Under the pieces are notes generated by a model that was not told the DNA's origin, ran no database searches, and worked only from the letters and a program-made list of their open reading frames with translations. A stretch of 64,000 nt of DNA. Origin: Nocardioides ginsengisegetis (lineage in GTDB: Bacteria > Actinomycetota > Actinomycetes > Propionibacteriales > Nocardioidaceae). Location of the stretch: assembly GCF_014138045.1 (NCBI RefSeq), contig NZ_JACGXA010000001.1, forward strand, positions 1,659,001 to 1,723,000. The letters are read 5' to 3'. This document shows, piece by piece, positions 41,420 through 49,853 of this stretch (position 1 is the stretch's first letter; each line of letters starts with the position of its first letter). Both the position numbers and the translations under genes were made by a program.

Positions 41420-42345
41420 CGCGCGGGCACCGCCTCGGTCGGCGCGGCGACGGGGTCGGCGTGCGTGTCGTAGTGCCGCAGGAAGAGCTCCTCCAGCGTG
41501 GGAGGTGCACACGTCAGGGACCGCACCTCGTAGCCGACGAGGCGCTCGAGCACCCGGTTCAGGTCTGCCGTGTCGACGCTGAACCGCGCCTTGGTGCCAT
41601 CGCGCCACAGGTCGTGGACGCCGTCGAGCCCGCCCAGCCCCACGAGCGGACGCGTGGTCTCCACCGCGACGGTGGTCCGGGTCAGGTGTCGCAGCTCGGC
41701 GAACGTCCCGGACTCGGCGACCCGGCCCTCGCGGATGATCGTGACCCGGTCGCTCAGGGCCTCGACCTCCGAGAGGATGTGGCTGGAGAGCAGGACGGTC
41801 CTGCCTTCGGCGCGCCGGGCGCGCACGACCTCCTGGAACTGCGTCTCCATCAGCGGGTCGAGGCCGGACGTGGGCTCATCCAGCAGGTAGAGCTCGACGT
41901 CGGACGAGAACGCTGCCACCAGGGCCACCTTCTGGCGATTGCCCTTGGAGTAGGCGCGACACTTCTTGGTCGGGTCGAGGTCGAACCGCTCCAGCAGGTC
42001 CGCACGTCGCGCGGGCACGAGCCCACCCCTCAGCGAGCCGAGGAGGTCGATCACCTCGCCGCCGGTGAGGTTGGGCCACAGGTTCATCTCGCCGGGCACG
42101 TACGCCAACCGCCGGTGCAGCGTCGCGGTGTCGCGCCAGGGGTCGCCGCCGAGGAGCGTGACGTCACCGGAAGTACGACGCAGGAGGCCCAGCAGGATGC
42201 GGATGGCCGTGGTCTTGCCCGCGCCGTTCGGGCCCAGGAAGCCGTGGACCTCGCCGGTCGGGATCGCGAGGTCCAGGTGGTCCAGGGCCCGGGTCGTGCC
42301 GAAGTCCTTGACCAGCCCGCGGGTCTGGATCGCACGCTCGGTCAT
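41416..42345 (-). CDS. ABC exporter ATPase
   Basis: 309-aa single-domain ATPase: Walker A GPNGAGKTT, the signature in YSKGNRQKVALVAAF (SxGxRQK), Walker B LYLLDEPTSGLDPL and switch HILSEVEAL. C-terminal extension as in drug/antibiotic exporters. ATG follows GGAGGGTGG. An 18-base perfect palindrome is 55 bases upstream. Confidence 0.88.
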   Translation of the reverse strand: MTERAIQTRGLVKDFGTTRALDHLDLAIPTGEVHGFLGPNGAGKTTAIRILLGLLRRTSGDVTLLGGDPWRDTATLHRRLAYVPGEMNLWPNLTGGEVIDLLGSLRGGLVPARRADLLERFDLDPTKKCRAYSKGNRQKVALVAAFSSDVELYLLDEPTSGLDPLMETQFQEVVRARRAEGRTVLLSSHILSEVEALSDRVTIIREGRVAESGTFAELRHLTRTTVAVETTRPLVGLGGLDGVHDLWRDGTKARFSVDTADLNRVLERLVGYEVRSLTCAPPTLEELFLRHYDTHADPVAAPTEAVPAR

Positions 42346-42399
42346 GCCACCACCCTCCGCCTGGGAGCAGCCCCTGATCAGGGTCCAACCACCCCGGCC

Positions 42400-42417
42400 G
42401 CGGGACCTAGGTCCCGC
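42400..42417. promoter_or_regulatory. Perfect palindrome GCGGGACCTAGGTCCCGC (DosR-box-like)
   Basis: The core GGGAC-CTAG-GTCCC has exactly the arm sequences and 4-base spacing of the DosR/DevR box (GGGAC-n4-GTCCC). It lies 55 bases upstream of the exporter ATPase start and 111 bases from the divergent secreted-protein start, so it could serve either. Confidence 0.55.
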
Positions 42418-42527
42418 CCGGGCTTTCCCCACGTTGGGCGATGACGCCGCCCGCGCGGGGCGGGTAGAGCCGGGAGGGACCGCATGTGCGTCGCCACCGG
42501 GGCGGCCGGCGGCCTGGGAGGCTTGAG

Positions 42528-42998
42528 ATGTTGAAGGCAGTGGGAGTTTCCGCGGGGGTCCTCGCGATGGCGGTGATGGCGGTCGGGTCCACGGGTCCGG
42601 CCCAGGGATCGGGTGCGCAGCAGGCGGCCGGCAGCACGGTGCGGGTCTACTCGACCAACACCGAGGAGAGCTTCGTCGACGTCGGCAACGACGGCCCCGG
42701 GCTCGGCGACATGTTCGTCTTCCGCTCCAACCTGGCCCGCGGCGGACACCGCGTCGGCCACACCGGCGTGGTCTGCACGATCACCTCCGCCCACCACGAC
42801 GAGTCGCAGTGCCTGGGCTCGGCGAAGATCAACGGTCAGGGCGAGCTGACCATCCAGGGCCTGATCGCCGGCAACCCGAAGTCGTTCTCCTTCGCGATCA
42901 CCGGTGGCACGGGCGCCTACGAGGGCGCCCGGGGCACGCTGACGGTCTACGAGGTGTCCAACAAGGTGGAGCGGCTGACCTTCACGATCACCAACTGA
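42528..42998 (+). CDS. Secreted barrel-like protein (allene oxide cyclase/dirigent-like)
   Basis: 156-aa protein with a signal peptide (MLKAVGVSAGVLAMAVMAVGSTGPAQG). The mature part GPGLGDMFVFRSNLARGGHRVGHTGVVCTIT ... CLGSAKINGQGELTIQGLI ... FAITGGTGAYEGARGTLTVYEV is the beta-barrel pattern of allene-oxide-cyclase-like/dirigent-like proteins. ATG follows GGGAGG. Its role in bacteria is unclear. Confidence 0.8.
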   Translation: MLKAVGVSAGVLAMAVMAVGSTGPAQGSGAQQAAGSTVRVYSTNTEESFVDVGNDGPGLGDMFVFRSNLARGGHRVGHTGVVCTITSAHHDESQCLGSAKINGQGELTIQGLIAGNPKSFSFAITGGTGAYEGARGTLTVYEVSNKVERLTFTITN

Positions 42999-43035
42999 TC
43001 GGCCGGACGCGACCCTCCCGTCGTCGTACGGTGTC

Positions 43036-43061
43036 CCCACGCCCGGGCCCCCGGGCGTGGG
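43036..43061 (+). terminator. Terminator hairpin after the secreted barrel protein
   Basis: CCCACGCCCGG and CCGGGCGTGGG pair perfectly over 11 bases around a 4-base loop, 38 bases after the stop and 19 bases before the sensor kinase start. No T run follows. Confidence 0.65.
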
Positions 43062-43079
43062 CACACGGGAGGGTCCTCG

Positions 43080-45095
43080 ATGCGCGTGGCGGTCCGCGGC
43101 TGCCAGCTGGTGCTGCTCGTCCTGGTCGCGGCCTTCGCGGTCACGACCGTCCCCGGCGTGCGCGGCGACGGCTTCGACACGGCGCTGGACGGGTGGCTCC
43201 AGGGATCGGCGTACGTCGCCTGCGCAGTGGTCGCCCTGCTCCGGCCGGTGCGCTCGGTCGTCGCGCGCCCATTGTGGGTGCTGGTCGCCACCGCTCTGGT
43301 GCTGCGCGCCCTGGGTTTCGTGCTCTACCTCGGCTACGTGCGCACCCTGACCCCAGCGCCCTACCCCTCGGTCGCGGACCTCGCGTGGCTGGCGATGTCG
43401 GTCGTGCTGCTCGCCGCGCTGGCGGTGCGGGCGCGGTCGCTGGCGCCGCGGGTCTCGACGACGCTGGTCCTGGACGCCGTCCTGGGCGCCCTCACCGTCG
43501 CAGCCGTGTCCATCGCCCTGCTCTACGACACCCTCGAGCACCTGACCCGGGCCGGCACGCCGGGTGACGTCGTCGCGACCAACCTGGCCTACCCGGCCGT
43601 GGACGTCGCGCTGCTCATCGTCGTGACGGGGCTGCTGATGGCCTCGCAGTGGCACCCGCCGACCAGCGACCTCGTGCTCGCCGTGGGCGTGGTCGGGTTC
43701 GCCGTCGGCGACACGGCATTCCTCTACCAGCTGGCCGCGGGGACCTACCACCCCGGGAGCTGGTTGGCGGCCACCTCGCTGGCGGCCACCGCCGCGATCG
43801 CGCTGGCGGGCTGGAGCGGGCTCGACCGGGAGCCGGAGCCGGTCGAGCTGGCGCCTCCGGGGATCGGCATCCCGGTGCTCTTCGCGCTGGTGTGCGTCGC
43901 CATGTTCCTGGCGGCGTCCCTGGGGCACCTCCCGCTCGGAAGCACCCTGCTGACGGCAGCGGCGCTGGTCGTCGCGATTGCGCGCGGGGCTCTGACGCTG
44001 CTCGAGGACCGGGCGGTGGCCGGCCGGGTGCTCCGGAACACCAACGAGGAGCTCGTGCGGTTCCAGGCGCTGGTCGAGGCCTCCGGCGACTTCATCGCGA
44101 TCGCCGCGCCCACCGGGGCCGTGCTGTACGTCAATCCCGCGGGCCGGCGGATGGTCGGGCTGCCGCCCGACGTCGACGTCGCCACCACGACGATCGAGGA
44201 CTACCTCACCGAGGAGGGTCAGCAGCTGTCGGCCCGCGTCGAGGTGCCGGCCGTCCTGGAGCGGGGCCACTGGGAGGGGCAGTCGACCCTGCGCAACCGC
44301 AACGGCGGCCCACCGGTGCCGGTCGCGATCTCCAGCTTCCTGATGTACCGCCCCGACGGGGGCGGGCCGTTCGCGCTGGCCACCGTCCAGCGCGACATCA
44401 CCGAGCGGCTCGAGTCGGAGCGCGCCGTGCAGGAGCTGGCCGACCAGCGTCAGGACCTGCTGGGCCGGCTGGTGCAGGCGCAGGAGGACGAGCGGGCGAG
44501 CATCGCCGCCGACGTCCACGACGACTCCGTGCAGGCCCTGGCCGCGGTCGACCTTCGCCTGGGACTGATCCGGCGCAAGCTGGTGGAGGCGGCGCCCGAG
44601 CTCCTCGAGAGCGTCGACAAGACGCTGGAGACCGTGCAGGTCGCGACCGGTCGGTTGCGCCACCTCCTCTTCGACCTCGAGCTCCCGGCCCTCGAGCTCG
44701 GCGTCGGCACTGCGCTCGAGGACGCCGCGAGCTACGTGTTCGAGGACAGCGACATCGAGTGGGAGATCAGCGGCCCGCGGGACCTCGGCCTCGCGCCGGC
44801 GGCCCGTGTGACGGCGTACCGGATCGCCAAGGAGGCACTCATCAACGCCCGTCGGCACGCCCAGGCCCGGCACGTCACCATCACGCTGGAGCGCGACGAC
44901 ACCGGCGCCACCGTCACGGTCGAGGACGACGGCCGGGGCGTGGACACCTCACAGCTCGTCGACCGGCCGGGTCACCTCGGCCTGTCCAGCATGTACGACC
45001 GGGCCACCATCGCCGGTGGACGCCTGGAGATCGACAGCCGGCCGGGGGAGGGGACGCGGGTGAGCCTGTGGCTCCCGATGGGATCAGGCGGCTGA
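43080..45095 (+). CDS. Membrane sensor histidine kinase (MASE-like, PAS, HisKA_3)
   Basis: 671-aa kinase. The N-terminal half has about nine hydrophobic helices (a large sensing region), followed by a PAS domain (VRFQALVEASGDFIAIAAPTGAVLYVNPAGRRMVGL ...). Then comes HisKA_3 with phospho-acceptor His480 (ERASIAADVHDDSVQAL) and HATPase_c (YRIAKEALINARRHAQA, VEDDGRGVDTS). A NarL/DosS-type kinase, but no response regulator gene is adjacent (orphan). Convergent with the patatin gene, overlapping it by 12 bases. Confidence 0.88.
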   Translation: MRVAVRGCQLVLLVLVAAFAVTTVPGVRGDGFDTALDGWLQGSAYVACAVVALLRPVRSVVARPLWVLVATALVLRALGFVLYLGYVRTLTPAPYPSVADLAWLAMSVVLLAALAVRARSLAPRVSTTLVLDAVLGALTVAAVSIALLYDTLEHLTRAGTPGDVVATNLAYPAVDVALLIVVTGLLMASQWHPPTSDLVLAVGVVGFAVGDTAFLYQLAAGTYHPGSWLAATSLAATAAIALAGWSGLDREPEPVELAPPGIGIPVLFALVCVAMFLAASLGHLPLGSTLLTAAALVVAIARGALTLLEDRAVAGRVLRNTNEELVRFQALVEASGDFIAIAAPTGAVLYVNPAGRRMVGLPPDVDVATTTIEDYLTEEGQQLSARVEVPAVLERGHWEGQSTLRNRNGGPPVPVAISSFLMYRPDGGGPFALATVQRDITERLESERAVQELADQRQDLLGRLVQAQEDERASIAADVHDDSVQALAAVDLRLGLIRRKLVEAAPELLESVDKTLETVQVATGRLRHLLFDLELPALELGVGTALEDAASYVFEDSDIEWEISGPRDLGLAPAARVTAYRIAKEALINARRHAQARHVTITLERDDTGATVTVEDDGRGVDTSQLVDRPGHLGLSSMYDRATIAGGRLEIDSRPGEGTRVSLWLPMGSGG

Positions 45096-45917
45096 CGCGA
45101 CGGGCGGTTCGTCGGCCAGGACCGCGCGGACGCACTCCTCGCCGAGGCGGAACAGCTCCTCGGTGTGGCTGAAGTCGAAGACCGTGCCGCAGTCGAAGGC
45201 CTCGTCGAGCTTGAGGCGGATGATCTCGACGTCCTGCGGGAACTCCGGCTCGTCGCGGTAGCGGACCGAGGCCACGAGCGAGGCGATCAGCACGTCGAGC
45301 GGGCTGCGGAGGTGGCGGTGGGTCTGGGGGGTGCGCGTCACGTCGAGGACGAACACGCGGTCGCCGGGCTGGACCTCGTCGAGTGCGCCGGAGAGCGGGA
45401 CGTTCTCCGAGATGCCCGCGTCCACGTGGGTCGTCGGGCCGTCCTCTCCGCGCAGGACGACCGGCGGGAACAGGCCGGGCAGGGCGGCCGAGGCCGCCAG
45501 CAGGTCGGTGACCAGGCCGTGGCTGTGGTGCACCGGGCGGCCTGTGGTGATGTCGGTGGTCGCCACCCGCACCGGGGTGGGGAGGTTCTCGAGGTGGTAC
45601 GTCGGCACCCAGGTCTGCACCAGGCGGCGGAACGTGGCGGCCGAGAAGAGGTAGGGGCGACGCCGGGCGACGTTCATGACGATGCCGCGACGGGGGCCGC
45701 AGATGGACTCCTCGTCCATCTCACGCCACTTGTCGGCGAGGGCCTCGATGCCCTCCGGGCCCGGGTGGGAGCCGATGAAGCAGGCGTTGATCGCGCCGAC
45801 GGAGCCGCCGATGAGCAGGTCGGGCGTGATCCCGGCGGCCTGCAGAGCCTTGAGCATCCCGACCTGACCGGCGCCGCGAGAACCGCCGCCTGAGAGAACG
45901 AAGATGTTGCGTGCCAT
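45084..45917 (-). CDS. Patatin-like phospholipase
   Basis: 277-aa cytoplasmic lipid acyl hydrolase. Oxyanion loop GGGSRGAGQVG (residues 10-20), nucleophile Ser39 in GGSVG, and catalytic Asp in HVDAGISENVP. ATG at 45917 gives the canonical N-terminus MARNIFVLSGGG but has no RBS; a start at 45950 is possible. Role: membrane lipid turnover or lipid-related signalling (inference). Confidence 0.87.
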   Translation of the reverse strand: MARNIFVLSGGGSRGAGQVGMLKALQAAGITPDLLIGGSVGAINACFIGSHPGPEGIEALADKWREMDEESICGPRRGIVMNVARRRPYLFSAATFRRLVQTWVPTYHLENLPTPVRVATTDITTGRPVHHSHGLVTDLLAASAALPGLFPPVVLRGEDGPTTHVDAGISENVPLSGALDEVQPGDRVFVLDVTRTPQTHRHLRSPLDVLIASLVASVRYRDEPEFPQDVEIIRLKLDEAFDCGTVFDFSHTEELFRLGEECVRAVLADEPPVASAA

Positions 45918-45995
45918 GGAGGGGTGATGCCCCGGCCGGGCACTCCTCAATCCTCGTCGCCCCCGGGGCTGTGTGTGGGCTGGACCACGCTGGGC

Positions 45996-46517
45996 TCAGG
46001 CGGGTCGTCGGTAGAGCAGGTCCGCCGCCAGGTCCGGCCGGTACCGCGCGAAGAAGTCGGCGTCGTTGGGCTTCCACACGCCGTGCCACAAGTCCTCCTG
46101 CGGGTTGTTCCAGACGTGGGTGTCGCGCCAGATTCCCTGCTCGGTCGCCCGGTCGAGGTCCACGTCGACCCAGATGGTGAGGTCGAAGCGCTCGAGCAGA
46201 CCGGGGACGAACAGCCCAATGCCCTCGACCAGGACCACCGCCTCCTGCTCGCCGTCGAGCACCTCGCGGGCCAGCCGCTCGCGGTCGACCACCGACCAGT
46301 CGTCCGAGCGCGACGTGGGTGGTCGCTCGAGCAGGTAGTCGTCGGAGGAGACCACGACGGACCCTTCGAGCAGGGTTTGGAGCTCGGCGGCGAGCGTGGA
46401 CTTGCCGGCGCCGCCGAAGCCGGAGATGCCCACGACGGGTGGCCGCCCGACGGTGTGGAGTGACCGCGTCAGGGACGCGAGGGCGTGGGGGGACTCGAGA
46501 TGCGTCGACACCCGCAC
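45996..46517 (-). CDS. Uridine kinase-like P-loop kinase
   Basis: 173-aa protein with Walker A GFGGAGKST, SSDDYLL and VEGIGLFVP, the uridine kinase/phosphoribulokinase pattern, ending in DADFFARYRPDLAADLLY. GTG start. Phosphorylates a nucleoside or related small molecule (inference). Monocistronic by spacing. Confidence 0.82.
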   Translation of the reverse strand: MRVSTHLESPHALASLTRSLHTVGRPPVVGISGFGGAGKSTLAAELQTLLEGSVVVSSDDYLLERPPTSRSDDWSVVDRERLAREVLDGEQEAVVLVEGIGLFVPGLLERFDLTIWVDVDLDRATEQGIWRDTHVWNNPQEDLWHGVWKPNDADFFARYRPDLAADLLYRRPA

Positions 46518-46669
46518 AGGCTAGGACGCCGACGAGCGACTCTCCCCAACCTGGGGGATGCCGTGCGGGCGACACGTCTGTACAAGCTCGCCCCAATGTC
46601 GGCTTCCGGGCGGGCATCGAGGATCATGGGTGTCGACAGATCCACTGCATCACCGTCTGGGGGGACACG

Positions 46670-46858
46670 ATGCGCGCTATCACCCACGGGCTGGGCACCG
46701 CCCTGCTTCTGCTGGCGACGGCCTTCTTCACGCTCGTGCAGATCGCGCACGTCGACCGGGCGTTGCAGCAGATCGGCGGTCGCGACGGCGGCGCCGACCA
46801 GGTCAGCCTCGTCTCGCACACCAGCAAGGGTCACGCCCCCGGGCACCGGCAGCGCTGA
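46670..46858 (+). CDS. Small membrane peptide (62 aa)
   Basis: One hydrophobic helix (LGTALLLLATAFFTLVQIAHV) followed by a polar tail rich in Gly, His and Arg. Preceded by a G-rich stretch as RBS. Plausible but weakly supported small protein; ends 3 bases before the end of the convergent DUF1501 gene. Confidence 0.45.
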   Translation: MRAITHGLGTALLLLATAFFTLVQIAHVDRALQQIGGRDGGADQVSLVSHTSKGHAPGHRQR

Positions 46859-46861
46859 TCC

Positions 46862-48091
46862 TCAGGACATCACGCCGACCCGGCTGCGGACGAAGCCCGG
46901 GAACACCGTGCTCGTCGACGCCGCGAAACGGGCCTCCACGACCTCGGCCAGGACGCTGCGGTAGTCGGTCGTCACCGTGAGGTCGGAGTCGAGGTCGCCC
47001 GAGAGGCCCGGCCACTGGGCGTGGTAGCCGCCGACGACGCCCGCACCCGCGAGGAACATGACGTTGCCGTAGCCGTGGTCGAGACCGTAGTTGGCGTTCT
47101 CCGCGACGCGGCGACCGAACTCGCTGAGGCAGACGACCGTGACCTTGCCGGCCAGCGCTCCGAGGTCGTCGAAGAACGCGGCCAGCGAGCCCGCGAAGTC
47201 AGCGGCGTTCCTGTTCATCCGCCCCCACTCCACGGTGCCGAGGTCGGCATGCATGTCCCAGTTGCCCTGGTCGACGGTGATCACCTCGACACCGACGTCG
47301 CCGCGGATCACGCGCGCCACCTCGGCCAGGGCTCGCCCGAGGTCGGACCGGGGATAGGTGTCGGCGTGGTCCGGGGTCGAGCGGACCGGGTTGAAGTCGT
47401 CGACGGCATCGAACGTCGATTGCATCGCCCGGCCCAGGGGGCTGGCGTTGCCGTCCCACATCCGGTGCAGTGAGGCGCGGCGGCCGCCGGTGGCGTCCCA
47501 CTGGTCGTCGCCGGGGATCCAGACGCCGTCGATGTCGCCGGCCGACATGACGGGCTGGGCCCCGAAGAGCGATGTCGGGATGGTGCCCTCGCCCATGTTG
47601 AGGCCCTGGAGCGGGCTGCGGGACGCGTCGGTGCCGATGAGCCGGTTCAGCCATCCCTCGCGGACCGAGGACCCGGGGTTGGCGTCCTCGACCTCCTCCA
47701 TCGCGGAGAAGTGCGAGCGGTTGGGTGCGGGCAGTCCGGTGGCGTGCACGGTCGCGAGCCGGCCGGCGTTCCAGAGGGGAAGCAGCGGGGCGAGCTCGGG
47801 GTGCAGCCCGAACATGCCGTCCTTGACGAGCAGCCGGTCCGAGGGGATCGCGATGCGGGGCCGCGCGGTGTAGTAGACGGGGTCGGCGTGCGGCACGACC
47901 AGGGAAAGGCCGTCGGCGGCGCCTCGCAGCGACACGACCACGAGCACGGACGAGGCGGGCGTGGTCGCCGCCGAGGTGGTCACCACGGCCGAACCGAGCA
48001 CCGTGGTGGCTCCGGCGAGGGCGACGGCTCCGGTGAGGAGCCCACGGCGGGACAGCGCGGCGTACTCGCTGCAGCAGGGGGAGGTGGTCAT
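46862..48091 (-). CDS. DUF1501 Tat-exported protein
   Basis: 409-aa protein of the DUF1501 family. Twin-arginine signal SRRGLLTGAVALAGA; then VVSLRGAADGLSLVVPHADPVYYTARPRIAIP, WNAGRLATVHATGLPAPNRSHFSAMEEVE and VTVVCLSEFGRRVAENANYGLDHGYGN, the sulfatase/alkaline-phosphatase-like pattern of the family. Starts 5 bases after the DUF1800 stop. DUF1501 and DUF1800 always occur as a pair and are secreted together; function unknown, possibly extracellular polymer breakdown. Confidence 0.9.
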   Translation of the reverse strand: MTTSPCCSEYAALSRRGLLTGAVALAGATTVLGSAVVTTSAATTPASSVLVVVSLRGAADGLSLVVPHADPVYYTARPRIAIPSDRLLVKDGMFGLHPELAPLLPLWNAGRLATVHATGLPAPNRSHFSAMEEVEDANPGSSVREGWLNRLIGTDASRSPLQGLNMGEGTIPTSLFGAQPVMSAGDIDGVWIPGDDQWDATGGRRASLHRMWDGNASPLGRAMQSTFDAVDDFNPVRSTPDHADTYPRSDLGRALAEVARVIRGDVGVEVITVDQGNWDMHADLGTVEWGRMNRNAADFAGSLAAFFDDLGALAGKVTVVCLSEFGRRVAENANYGLDHGYGNVMFLAGAGVVGGYHAQWPGLSGDLDSDLTVTTDYRSVLAEVVEARFAASTSTVFPGFVRSRVGVMS

Positions 48092-48096
48092 GGGGG

Positions 48097-49653
48097 TCAC
48101 CGGGTCAGGAAGGCGGGGGAGTCGAGGAAGGTGGTGAGCAGGCGCGGCATGTTCCACTGCACGAGCGGGTGGTCCCGGCTGATCCGCTCGGTCGGCGAGA
48201 TGTCGACCGCAAGGCAACACGCCTCGAGCAGGGCCGCGTCCGACCGTCGGTGCAGGAGCTGCTGGGCGAGGTGGTCGACCAGCAGGTTGAAGCGGATCGG
48301 GAACTCCGGGACCCACCAGGCCGGCTGGTGGTAGGCGATGCCGGCCTTGGGCCACCAGCCCCCGGACATCCCGAGGTGGATGCCCATGGAGGCCAGCAGT
48401 CGCGACGGGGTCGCCCACGAGTCGTTGTCGATGGGCTGCCCATCGGGGCGCGGCCACGAGAACGGCATGCACCCCAGGCTGGCGGCCTGCCAGAGCATCG
48501 CGTTGGCGGTGTACTTCTCGCCCCCGGACCCGGCTGGAGGCCGCGCCACCGTGACCCGCAGCGCCCGGTAGGTCGCGACGAGGTCCTCGCCGGGGTCGCG
48601 CACCTTGGCCCCGACCGCTGAGGCGAAGGCCGGCGACGCGACGAGGGCCCGCAGGACGGGACGGATCTCGGTGTCGTGCGCGAGGTAGACGTCGGCCAGC
48701 TGGTCGACCAGCGCCTGCGGCGGGTCGTCGCCGACGAACTTCACCGCCAGTCGGCGCGCGACCCGCTGGGCGGTGGCCGGGTGGTGCGCGAGGTAGGAGA
48801 GGTAGCGCTCGGCGACCGCCCGCCCGTCGGCGTCGGCGTTGGGGTCGCTGAACTCCATGACCTGGACCGGTCCCCGCCAGTGCGTCGAGGACCTGTACGA
48901 CGCCTCCCAGGTGCGCCACACGTCGACGGCGTACCCGGTGAGGATCCGGGCGGAGCTCTTGACGTCGTCCTCGGTGTAGGCGCCGCGCCCGACGGTGTGG
49001 AGCTCGAGGAGCTCGCGGCCGAGGTTCTCGTTGGGGTGCTTGGCGGTCGAGATCGCGTTGTCGAGGTAGATCAGCATCGCCGGGTGCAGCACCGCGGCGC
49101 GGAGCAGGTCCTCGAATCGGCCCAGGGCCTGCGCGCGGATCGTGTCGCCGTAGTCCTTGCGGTAGGTGAACGACGCGTCCCCGTCGGCGGGGACGTTGAA
49201 GTGGTTCTCCCAGAGCTCGGTCATCGTCTCGAGCAGCTGCCGGCGCGACCCCATCCGCCGCATCAGCACCCACCGGGCGTAGTCGAGCATCACCTCCCAG
49301 CCGCCCTCGACGCCCGTCTCGTTGCGGTCGGCGAGCTCCTTCGGGCCGCGGGCCAGGCTCGGCCACCAGGAGAGGTAGGCGCCGGTGCCGGGGTCGGGGA
49401 CGGCCGCTGGGTCGAGCTGCCGCTCGAACCACGCCCTCGGCCCGCCGGCGTCGCGGACCTGGCGGGCCAGCGCGGGTGTGACGCCGTAGGAGAACCGGCC
49501 GACGAGGTGGCGTCCCTGCGCGGACAGCAGGGGTGCGCCCACGTAGTGGGCGGGGGTGTACGACGCGGCACGCGCGGCAGCAGCGGGCAGCACCACCGGG
49601 GTGGCGACCGCCGTGCCGGCGCCGGCGAGCAGGGACCGACGGGTGGGGGACAT
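48097..49653 (-). CDS. DUF1800 Tat-exported protein
   Basis: 518-aa secreted protein. Tat signal SPTRRSLLAGAGTAVATPVV. HLVGRFSYGVTPALARQVRDAGG, LLETMTELWENHFNVPAD, NENLGRELLELHTVGRGAYTEDDV and VARRLAVKFVGDDPP are family hallmarks. Start ATG 49653 chosen because the Tat signal begins there. Paired with DUF1501 downstream in one operon. Confidence 0.9.
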   Translation of the reverse strand: MSPTRRSLLAGAGTAVATPVVLPAAAARAASYTPAHYVGAPLLSAQGRHLVGRFSYGVTPALARQVRDAGGPRAWFERQLDPAAVPDPGTGAYLSWWPSLARGPKELADRNETGVEGGWEVMLDYARWVLMRRMGSRRQLLETMTELWENHFNVPADGDASFTYRKDYGDTIRAQALGRFEDLLRAAVLHPAMLIYLDNAISTAKHPNENLGRELLELHTVGRGAYTEDDVKSSARILTGYAVDVWRTWEASYRSSTHWRGPVQVMEFSDPNADADGRAVAERYLSYLAHHPATAQRVARRLAVKFVGDDPPQALVDQLADVYLAHDTEIRPVLRALVASPAFASAVGAKVRDPGEDLVATYRALRVTVARPPAGSGGEKYTANAMLWQAASLGCMPFSWPRPDGQPIDNDSWATPSRLLASMGIHLGMSGGWWPKAGIAYHQPAWWVPEFPIRFNLLVDHLAQQLLHRRSDAALLEACCLAVDISPTERISRDHPLVQWNMPRLLTTFLDSPAFLTR

Positions 49654-49853
49654 GCAGCGACTCCAGAGAACGACGCGACGAGCACCGAGTATGCCCCGGT
49701 CCAGCCCTCCGCGACGGCCGAACGGGCAACTCCGTGGCCGTGGCTTGTAGAGTGCTGTCCAGTCAGTGACCACGCACCGTGAGGAACATCAGCCACTCCG
49801 ATGGACGGCTCCCAAAGTCGCCGGCTCTCCCCGCTCTGGCCGGGAGGGCACCG

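Noticed and set aside
42378..44873. 831-codon open frame antisense to the sensor kinase
   Set aside because: Covers three unrelated genes on the opposite strand, low-complexity Arg/Gly/Gln content, no ribosome site.
46862..49729. One 955-codon protein spanning both DUF1501 and DUF1800
   Set aside because: The front two thirds is a shadow of the DUF1800 frame; the real DUF1501 gene starts at 48091 with its own Tat signal.
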